From Corythucha ciliata (taxonomy: Eukaryota > Arthropoda > Insecta > Hemiptera > Tingidae), in the NCBI GenBank assembly GCA_038030265.1, contig CM075940.1, positions 17,869,604 to 17,933,603 of the forward strand: a stretch of 64,000 bases of DNA, given 5' to 3'. The notes under the pieces are model-generated. The model did no database searches. It was not told the DNA's origin and was given only the letters and a program-made list of their open reading frames with translations. The position numbers and the translations under genes were made by a program. Each line of letters begins with the position of its first letter. The first letter of the stretch is position 1. Of the stretch, positions 55,210-64,000 are shown piece after piece.

Positions 55210-55257
55210 CGTGATTGTTAGACGAAATCTCGTCCTAGTTTATTTTAAAGGAATAAT

Positions 55258-55441
55258 TGTAGTAAAGAAAGACCTGTTGTTGAATTAAGGTTTATTCCTT
55301 CAAAATAAACTAAATTATTATTTTTTTTTTTTTTTGCATTGGCTTTGTGTAATGTGCCAAATGAATTTTAAAGGAAGTCATGTGAACGTTCGTGACAGAA
55401 GTGGAGGGGAGGAGAATCAACAATTTTAAAATTCAAGGACA
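55258..55441 (-). repeat. 5' LTR of gypsy element 4
   Basis: 184 bp; on the minus strand TGTCCTTGAATTTTAAAATT to TTACTACA. No recognisable primer-binding site lies in the 48 bp before gag. Confidence 0.85.
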
Positions 55442-55514
55442 CCGTGTAATGAGCCCCTTAATGAATTAGTTGATCCATATATTTAACTGATCAACTTTGA
55501 TTACACTCTAATTT

Positions 55515-55840
55515 AAACCACTTGACGGGGGTCTGTTGCTGGAACGGCGATAGACTTTTTGCGACTCCCGGCCCGATTAAAACGCCAATTTCTCGGGTTT
55601 AGCTCGCCAAAGAACCATTTTCGGTTTTCGCAGGCCTGGATCACTAACAAATCCGCAATTTCGTAAACTTTGGCTAGTTGAAAACCCAATATCACGGGTT
55701 TGCCAGTTCTCACTGAAAAAAACTTCAGCTCACTAAAAAAAATTTTTTTTTTACAATTTTGGTTCTGTAAAGATTCCAAAGTTTTTCGAGTTTGGCTTCT
55801 TCAAAAATATAATTTCAGGGGTTTTAGCTCACTAGACATA
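55515..55840. repeat. degenerate short-repeat tract related to 7375-7860
   Basis: Loose units such as GAAAACCCAATATCACGGGT and CCAATTTCTCGGGTTTAGCTC, about 35-45 bp apart, with patterns like those at 7375-7860 and 63425-63740. Confidence 0.45.
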
Positions 55841-58800
55841 GAACTTGGTGGGGAGGGGGGTGAATTTGGTACATTTCTAGCCTCCATGTGCTAAGCAGAC
55901 TTTAGGCTTGTACGGAGCACTGTGAAGTCTTGGTGTGGTGGGAGGGAAAATGCCAGCCCCTTCTGCCCCTGACATCGTCCGATCTTCTCAGAGTAGCGGC
56001 CCTAACATCAAGGGGAGCTTGTGGAGAACTTGAGCTGTTAGGCCTGTGAGTTCCTGGCGAGGAACTATTCGTATCTACGATGAAAGGGATGAGTTTTAGG
56101 AGCTAAATTACCACAGTTTCTGATCCTTGGAGAGTCCCAGGCGACCTAAGTTTAACTCTGAAAGTATCACAGTCTGGAGGGATAATTGTCAGTTGTTGCC
56201 TGTTGGACAGAAAACGCGAAATAGAAGGCTACAACCAGAGTTTCCCGTCAGAGATGTTATTTTTTGACGGATAAAAACCTTTTCTGTGCAAATTCAGCTT
56301 CTGGAGGTGAATTGACGATTTCTGACGAGTTCTGAGTTGATGAACTACCAATTCTCTTGCTGGGAACTCATCCCTGTATAAGCATTTAGTGGTGCATCTT
56401 ACATGTTCTCCAATGAAGCTGCTCACCCCTGGAGCGAGTGCTGGCTGCACTCCTGTGTCAGCGATTACGAAACTCCATGAAAAGTCACTGCAAAGACCGA
56501 ATACTCGCCTCAGGCGAAGTGTCCCGTTAATTAGAACGTTTTAGGAGATTGAAATCGGTGCGACGGCGTTTGTCTTGAAAGAAGGAATCCCTTTAAATAC
56601 AATCAATAAAAATTGTCTATAGAGGTGTGAGATTCCATTCAACGTCAAAATTTAACACTTGCACGAAGAGCGGACGTAAAACTGTATTATAGTGGATGGA
56701 AACAGGAGTAAATAAAATCATCAGTTAAATCTCAAAAAAGGAGTAAACATAATAATATTGTACGTGATATCACGGGTGACTGGACAACAGATGCTAGGCA
56801 TTATGTCTTCAATGTGTTTGTATAACGTGTCATAAAATAACGGTTGGAGAAAAAAATTGTTGAAGAAAGTGTGATCTCTTATTGACTCTTGGAAAGTTTC
56901 CATCTTTCAATGCGGCCAAATCTGAGAAAATGTTTTATTGGTTATCACGAGGGAATTTCTATTTAGAGCTTGTCACGCTAGTTGGGCCCAAGTTTCTAGC
57001 TGTCTTTAAATTCACGCAATCAGTGTGACATTAATAAGAAAGTCTCGATGGAGTTAGTCGCCTGTGGATTCGTTTTCCACTGTAATAGAGAACATGGAAG
57101 TAAAATGGGGGAAAGTTCACGTTTTGGATTAATTTCGGCATGACCCGGTTACAGAACTATGAGGTCATAACGAGTGTTCACACTTCACAGTAACATTACC
57201 CGACCGATAAAATTGACTGGTTAAGTTCAGAGGAGTCCTTAGCACTCTATGAAATTTAAAAGTGTACCGGGAGGAAGGTTGCCATTGAGGGGAAATTACA
57301 GGGAATGGATAAATGCTTATCATTAGAGAATACTGCCTGTATAATGGAAGTCTCTAAGAGTTGCGTCCAATGGGTAAACCGCTTTAACAGTTGGCCAGAG
57401 GTTGTAATTAGCTTAACGTTCTGACATTTAATAGGTCCCCCAGTTCTCTTACTAGGCCAATACGACTACTATCCCAACTCTCTAATAAATCAGCCCTTTT
57501 CGCATTCTCCCTCGTATCATCAAGGGATGGGTGTGACCCTAGATGTTCCTCATTCTAGTTAGCTGAATCTAGGGGGGGGGGGAGCAGCTAATGGGAGTGA
57601 CTAACTACCTCGGGAAAGACAGAGGATGTGGACTCACATTGTTGATCAAAAGACTGTTTCGAAGGAACAAGTGAAAGTCGTGGAATAAATTAGAACACAT
57701 ACGAATTATTTGATGCATCAGCCCTCCCGGTGACCCCCTCACATTCCGATTTCCAGGTGAATTTCTTCCCCTTCCTTGTGTGCACGTTAAAAAAAAAAAA
57801 AAGTTTATATTCAGGTCACTCAATATTTGTTTGAACCCATGACGTCTATCACTAAATACAATTTTTGGCTTATGATTTTTTCCCGTTATAACGCGAGGAT
57901 TGAAATAAATTTGCATTGAATTTACATTTGCGTATATCCTATCACCCGTTCGAAAAAGTCACTCTCGTCGGGTGACGGCATAAACAGGGTTGAGTGACTT
58001 GGAAGTTCATTTCGGGTGAAGCAGATTCCGTAGATTTTCTGCATATCAAACGAAGGTTAAAGGGAAGGAAAACAGAAGGCACTTCTCACCGGTGGAATCG
58101 GAGAAAATTATGATAACATTATCGTACTTCATTGATTAGAGCAGTTAATAAATGGCACGATTATTGTGGAAGTGGGCTCTTAAAAAACCTTTCTAAATAA
58201 ACAATAATGTTAACAATATATAAATTCAACTATTCCAAAGAATGTAAATTCTGTTTGGCCTCTTATGCAAGTAGATGCCCTTTTAAGGAGAAAACCTCGT
58301 TTTCCCGAGCAAACTAACAATCGAATGTTAAAGTTCGGTAAACAAAATCCTGTTTGTTTTGCTTCGATTGCACGACTGCGGAATTTTTTCTGGCTGGCTT
58401 CTCTTTTTCTTTCCCTAAAATACCTTTTTTCCCCCTTCTTCTTTTATTGGCAAGCCTTGGCTGAGCTGTCACATAGGACAGGTGACATTACGTTTCATTA
58501 ATGAGTTCGAAAAAGGGAGGATAAGCGTCCAGGTACACGAGATTAGTGCGGGATTGAAGAAAGAAAAAAAAAGTGAGTTTGTTTAGGTCGATTTAAATTC
58601 GTGTTCACATGGCTATAAGCGCTTTTACTGAAAGAAGGGCGAAATGAAAGGCAAAGAAAACTCTTTGAGTTGATTCCTGAAGGCCAAACAATATTTGTCC
58701 TCAACTCCGGGCAACCTTTATTACCTGAGACCAGCGTCACAGATTCCACTCCCACCATACTGTCTTATTTCTGCACCCATCCCGTATTTTATGGTCTCAT

Positions 58801-58859
58801 TCTTTTACTCTTAACTTTTATTTTTCAAAAAATTAAAATTAAGAACATTTTCAAGGGGT
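55841..58859. other. unassigned stretch
   Basis: An 11-G run at 57572-57582 and an A13 run at about 57790. No gene or repeat that I can support. Confidence 0.3.
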
Positions 58860-59045
58860 TTTTAAAGATTTTTCAGTGACGAAAAATTTTAATATTTAAA
58901 AACTAGAGCTCCCGCGGAATTTTCTGGATATTTAACCGAAGCCCATACAATCCGAGATTTGTGCAGAAATACGACTAGGGTTTAGGCTCCTAAGTTTATG
59001 CGAGGGGGGATGAGGAATCACATATGCACCACCCCCTACCTTATA
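58860..59045. repeat. diverged terminus of the TTAA foldback family
   Basis: Shares GTGCAGAAATACGACTA, TTATGCGAGGGGGGATGAGG and ATCAC...CACCCCC in the same order as 22960-23047. The rest of the element was not found. Confidence 0.45.
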
Positions 59046-60899
59046 ACCATAAGCCCTGAAAATGTGTACGGCCCACTCTTGTTATTCCTCAGTTGAGGGA
59101 GCTACCAGGTTAGCCTCCTTCACGCACGACCGTTCAAAATGTGCGTTACATTGCCGGAACAAACTGTATTCGGAATTGAATTGATTGTAGCCACGAGGAA
59201 GTGGCTTCAAATTGCAATACATATAAGTTGATAAATGAGAAAATGCCTTTATTGGCCATTCAATTGAACCCTCCCCTTGAAAATAATTTTTGATCTGACG
59301 AGCCGTTGAATGGGTTTATCACGGCGATTTTGGCAGTTTTGATCCCCTTTGCAAGGGCCAAAAAAAAAAAGAGGGGACAAAAATCTCTCGCCGAATTGAC
59401 CACCGTGATGTTTTAAACTGCCCATTGTTCGCAGTCGCCACAAAACTTTCGGAGGAATTGCTTGGGGCGCTTTTCGTATATTTGAACACGTTGAGCTGCT
59501 TATCGTTTTCCTCAATTTTTCGTTCTCCAGAGAGGGGTATCTACCCCTTATCAGTGCCAATGGGTGGAGTACGGAACTCCGTCATCTTCCTAATCGTCAT
59601 TTTGGATTTCAAATCACTTCACTTCACTTTTCAACTCATTATAGACTTCCCGAGTATTGGTATTGGTTAGAAGGCTAGGAAGATAGTACTTTTTTTTTGC
59701 CATTCATGTTTGCCTCACGCTCTTTCTTCCCTCTTTTGACGCAGTCTGACTTGTTCCCTGACGCCTTCATTACAGAATTCGTACAGGGCTCAACTTGGAT
59801 CCAAGCCAATTATCGTAGATAAAAATCTGAACGTTCCAGCTCGGTTCATCGTACTATTTTAAATCGAAATTTATAAAACCCTAGCAATGGCTGGAAAAGA
59901 GGAGGAACAGAAATTGCGTTACGTTCAGATTTGGACTTGAGGGGAAACGGCAAGAAAGATGACATTTTGAGGCACTCTCTCATACGAAGCCTATAAATAT
60001 TTAGGAACTTCAGAAGTCTCCTTGTTTTTAAAAACGCCAACATTCCTCTTTCACGCATTACAGATTTCCCCCATTTTATTGGGATACTGACAAAAAAAAC
60101 ATTACTTGAATTCCTCATGTTTCTCACTTCCAGGAGAGAGAAAAAAAATCGTACCACCTGGCCATAGCCTGGCAATAGCTGGCTATTGCCTATAGGGTTG
60201 CCCACACGGGAAAAGGTTGAGTGTGTGGGGCGGGGGTGAATTTGCGGCAGGGGATTGAGTTTATAATTTTTCAGAATGTGCTGTGTGTGGGTGTAGAGGA
60301 AACAGCTTTCATAGAGACCGAAAGAAATATTCAAGTGATTTGTTGAAAGGGGTTGGAAAGAAGAAGGAGAATAAAAGGGACTTTGGAAAGAACCTGTGAA
60401 TACGGTGGGCATAGGGCGAATCGATTTTCTTCATGCAACTGTCCCTACGGCTGCAGTTATTTTATTTGGTTATATACTGAAAGTCAATAAAAATAGTGGA
60501 GTTTTCGAGAGAGAAAATAAATTACTTTGACGTATGGACGTATGGATTGACGTGAATGGAGTAAGGAAGTGAATTTTTGAGCATTCATTGAATCGTGTTG
60601 TTACACTTTTAAGCATTTTATATCTCAATGCAAAGCTATAGTTATGATAGGGTTACTGCGTGACTCGAAGTCGCTGCTTTAAATTGGGGGTAACATTCAT
60701 TTTTATACACCTTAGACGTCTAGTGTATCGATTAGAGAAGCGAAGGCAGCCGAGGCACTTTCTGTTTCTCCTGTCTTTACACACTGGTCAACTACAAACT
60801 ATAATCTTTGGATTCTGTGGACCAAAGTGGCTGATGGGTCGATTTTACCATCTATTTTCAAAGAAGGAAACATAAGTTAAGGAACGGTAATTTTATGTG
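59046..60899. other. unassigned stretch, including a 188-codon minus frame
   Basis: The minus frame 60412-59846 is the longest open frame in the window not explained by a transposon. It is serine, leucine and phenylalanine rich, with no motif, no clear start context and no downstream poly-A signal that I would defend. I leave it uncalled. Confidence 0.3.
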
Positions 60900-60925
60900 C
60901 TCTCTCACTCACTCTCACTCACTCA

Positions 60926-60961
<36 letters not shown>
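60900..60961 (+). repeat. (CT)n microsatellite
   Basis: CTCTCACTCACTCTCACT and then about 14 CT units. Confidence 0.95.
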
Positions 60962-60962
<1 letters not shown>

Positions 60963-63424
60963 GTGGGTCTTCTCAGATAGAATGAGTTTTCCGATACAAA
61001 AGTATAACAACAGCCTCGCTTACTCCTCCCCCCTCCCCCAATCACCATTCGTCGTAGTTGCTTAGTCCCCTGCTGCAATCACGCCATCGCTCATACAGTA
61101 CATAAAAAAAAGAGTTCGACAGGGCTGAAACAATTTTTACTTTTCCAATCACGTTGACATCATTTTGGCGTTTTTCTTGCCTTATTTAGTTTTCCTGACA
61201 TTCTCCCGAAACCTCTGCATTAAAACGTGACTCTTTTTAATCACAGGGTTTAAGGACACAATTTTTCGAACGAATTACTTTGAAAGGCCGAAGGTTTGCT
61301 CCCTGTAAAAAAAAAAAAAAAATGATATACGAAAATTGTTTTGGGGTGACCATAAAAAGTCAGAACTTCTCTTTTTTGTTCCATTGTGTCTTTGTGTTTT
61401 ATTGATCAATTTCCGTGGGCTTAATTGAGTGAAGTCTACGAATGAGGGAAACTATCGAGTTACTTTATTATATGAGAGAGCTTATAAAAGAAGAAAAGGG
61501 AAAAAGTCCCATAACCAGAAATAGCCTTTACGAAAAATACACACAGAACCCTTTTTCTGCTCCTATTCGAATAATTTCTATAATACTTTCTTTCTTGGTC
61601 GACTCCAGCTCGAGTTCTCTTCTATTTCAATACAATTCCATAATAACTGACATCTATTGCGAACACCCGCTCTTTGTAGAGAATTGGGGGGGGGGGCAGA
61701 GCTATTACACAATTATATGAATTATAAGCTCCTACCGTATAGGATGTCAACAACATGGAGATGCAAACAATGATAACTTGAATTGCATAGCGCAGCCCCT
61801 GAATTGGATTAACTTACAAGTTCCGTCGAAATCAATTAATAATTCGAGAGCCCGTGCGAATATTCTTCTCTAGCCTGTACATACTACATAGCCCCACAGA
61901 GGTCATTACAGAGATCCTTCTTACATTTAGTGGATTAGATTTGAGACTTACATTGAATTAATCTGGTATTTTTCCTCCGAACCACAATCATTTACATTAG
62001 TTTTATTTACTGAATAATTCAATGCCAGTGGTTCCTGAAATACTGTCTTGACCTTATAAATCATTGCCCCGAATTGAAGCCCTTTAAAATTTGTGAAGGT
62101 ATCAATAATATAATCAGTTTATTCTGTTTGGCCATCAAAATCACTCCTGGATTTCTAAAGACTTGAAGCTCTTGTGAAATGGCGCTAGCGAAGGGTGATA
62201 CATTTTACGACAACAATAAAGACGTGGAGGTAATATCTTCACCTTTTCCAGAAAGGATTTGATGCCCTTTTTTTGAACAGCTCAGTCTTGATTGTTTGAT
62301 GGGGTGGGAAGGAAGTGGGAGGGGGGCCAATAAAAACATAAATGGAAAACATGGGGTCGCTGTCTAGAACGAAGGAGAGTGTTTTCTTTTCATGGCAGGC
62401 TCTATTGGCATATAATTAGAAGAATTAATGCCTAATAATGTTCGTATCTATAGTTCCTGGAGGAAGGAACGGATAGTTATTAAATTCGGATCCGATGAGG
62501 TTTTCCGGACCGAGAAGTCAGTTCCCGGGAGAACGGGAGGGGGTATTGCTTCCGCAGCGCTTTTTACGGTAGATATTAAATACCGTTACCGACAAGTCAG
62601 TTAATTTGGGGCTTACCCCTCTAAGAAGACGTGGAGCCGGTAAGTTAGGGCGATGTTATTTCTATATTTCAAGGGTGACAACTCACAGCCTTTTTCTCTT
62701 CTTGCCACTATTTTTTATTCATAGAAGCATGAACAAAAACAAAAACGAGATGGTCTCCATTCCGTCTAATTAAAAATTCGAACATTAGCCCCCTGAACCC
62801 GATTCAAATTGTAAGAATGTGAGCAAATATGACGGCCGCGCCTCCCTTGTTCTGTTTGATGGGCTTACCTCTTTTCTACATATGGGGCAAAAAGTCAATT
62901 GAATATCTGCCTGTGATCTCAACGACGCGACGTAATGACTCCACCCTCTTTCCCTTATAAAATCACTAAAACCCCTGAAAGATCGACGAACATTAAGTGA
63001 AAGAGAAGACCCTGCACAAAGACCTTTTTAACAGTCTAATTTAACAGTCAAATATTACTTTTATTACAGCCATTACCGCCGCCGGTTTCCTCCCCTATCA
63101 ACACGTCATTCGACTAAGAAAAGATCTCAGGTGACAGCAGCTGATTTTGAGAGATCTCAGAAATTCAATATCCTTCTATTTATATCGAAGACGTGTTTCT
63201 TGACAATTCAAAAAAAAGTCGCAAAGCTCAGAGTCGGATGGTGAAAAAAAAAGCTTGCAAAGCTTTCGCCTTGAAACCCCCGTGATTTATCCTCACAACT
63301 GACAAAGCTACTCACTTAGGCTTATTTCACATGAGGAGCAACACTACTCGTTCCTCGCGGGTGGGAGCGAAGGGTATGAGCCAGAATAGCAAAAGATACA
63401 ACGGACTATTCACACTCGTAAAAT
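60962..63424. other. unassigned stretch
   Basis: An 11-G run at 61686-61696 and an A16 run at about 61307-61322. No gene supported. Confidence 0.3.
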
Positions 63425-63740
63425 TCGGTTTCTAAAGGGCAAAACTGAAGAAACAGTGTTTATTTTTTATTTAAAGAGCCAATCCCGCGAAGTTGGTTTT
63501 TCAGAGAGCCTTTGCGAGAGCTGAGAGTTTTTGAAGGTGCCAAACTCGTGTTTGGTTTTCGTACGTGCGAAAACCCCCGAAATTGGTTTTTCGTAGACCT
63601 CTACTGTCAGTTTAGATATTCAAGTCCACGAAATTCGTTTTCATGAGAGTCTAATTCATGTGGTTTTGAAAGAGCCAAATTCACGAAATTGGGGTTTCAA
63701 AGTCAAACTTAATACGGGATTTTAATAGAGAGCCATTAAG
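63425..63740. repeat. degenerate short-repeat tract, AATTCACGAAATTGG type
   Basis: Units of about 35-45 bp carrying GAGCCAAATTCACGAAATTGG, CCCGCGAAGTTGGTTTTTC and CCCCGAAATTGGTTTTTCG. Same family as 7375-7860. Confidence 0.6.
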
Positions 63741-64000
63741 GCTGTTCAACCTTGAGGATTGAGACACAATTTCTGCTCTGATGGTCTGATGTAGCATGGC
63801 TAGGGTCTTGTTAACACCGTTAAGTACACACATAATAATAAAGAATGGTAGTACGAAATCCTGACGATATAAAGTATGTTCAACCTTGCGGCCGCTGAAA
63901 ATCGAAAAACAGATGAAATTATATGTTCCATGATAAAACAAAAAAAACTCCCATCCCTCTTCTCCTTCCCACCGATCTGGAACGAATGAATCTTGGACAC
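63741..64000. other. unassigned window end
   Basis: Short minus-strand frames only, with no motif. Confidence 0.3.

Larger units (their letters stand above)
49530..55441 (-). mobile_element. gypsy element 4 with LTRs and CCGTG duplication
   Basis: Minus-oriented gypsy. The 5' LTR is 55441-55258 and the 3' LTR is 49661-49530. Both begin TGTCCT.GAATTTTAAAATTG and end TCTTTCTTTACTACA. CCGTG flanks both (49525-49529 and 55442-55446). The interior carries gag and a pol with a large deletion. A purine tract AGGAGGGATGAA precedes the 3' LTR if the copia insertion at 49662-52392 is taken out. The 5' LTR has a T17-19 run near 55319-55336 missing from the other copy, which explains 184 against 132 bp. 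Confidence 0.9.

Overview
The window is a eukaryotic, transposon-rich intergenic region, most likely from an arthropod genome. The evidence is a mix of non-LTR retrotransposons with APE-type endonucleases and RNase H domains, Ty3/gypsy and Ty1/copia elements, tRNA-derived SINEs, and hAT, PIF/Harbinger and TTAA-type MITEs. The copia element uses the internal initiator-tRNA(Met) primer site known from Drosophila copia. Reading frames are short and full of stops. I found no intact host gene and no bacterial-style operon, CRISPR array, rRNA gene or convincing functional tRNA gene. Species cannot be assigned from the sequence alone.

Layout. 0-3.4 kb: two opposed LINE fragments, one split by a near-solo LTR, then a gypsy gag scrap and a decayed foldback repeat. 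3.9-8.4 kb: a hairpin retroposon, a LINE 3' end, a degenerate short-repeat tract and a tRNA-derived SINE. 9.4-16.7 kb: a stacked nest in which a gypsy element carries three DNA-type insertions and a LINE; the LINE carries a Harbinger MITE that carries a SINE, and also a small retroposon. 16.7-22 kb: no recognisable content. 22-24 kb: a TTAA foldback element and a TAA-flanked MITE. 27.4-33.5 kb: a minus-strand gypsy split by a plus-strand gypsy with very short LTRs, which is itself split by a non-autonomous LINE-like insert. 34-39.5 kb: a tRNA-like duplication, a long hairpin, a LINE ORF1 fragment, a restriction-like-endonuclease LINE fragment and a Jockey-like LINE interrupted by a hAT-like MITE. 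42-43 kb: a second degenerate repeat tract with a SINE inside. 46.8-49.3 kb: a complete two-LTR but essentially non-coding element with a tRNA(Leu)-type primer site. 49.5-55.4 kb: a gypsy element bounded by CCGTG duplications, with a copia element inserted at the edge of its 3' LTR. 55.4-64 kb: mostly unassigned, with simple repeats.

The coding remnants do not work together as a system. They are independent, decayed mobile elements whose target-site duplications allow the order of insertion to be read. Every assignment comes from reading motifs by eye; clade names are tentative. Annotated lesions (stops, frameshifts, deletions) are described but not repaired.
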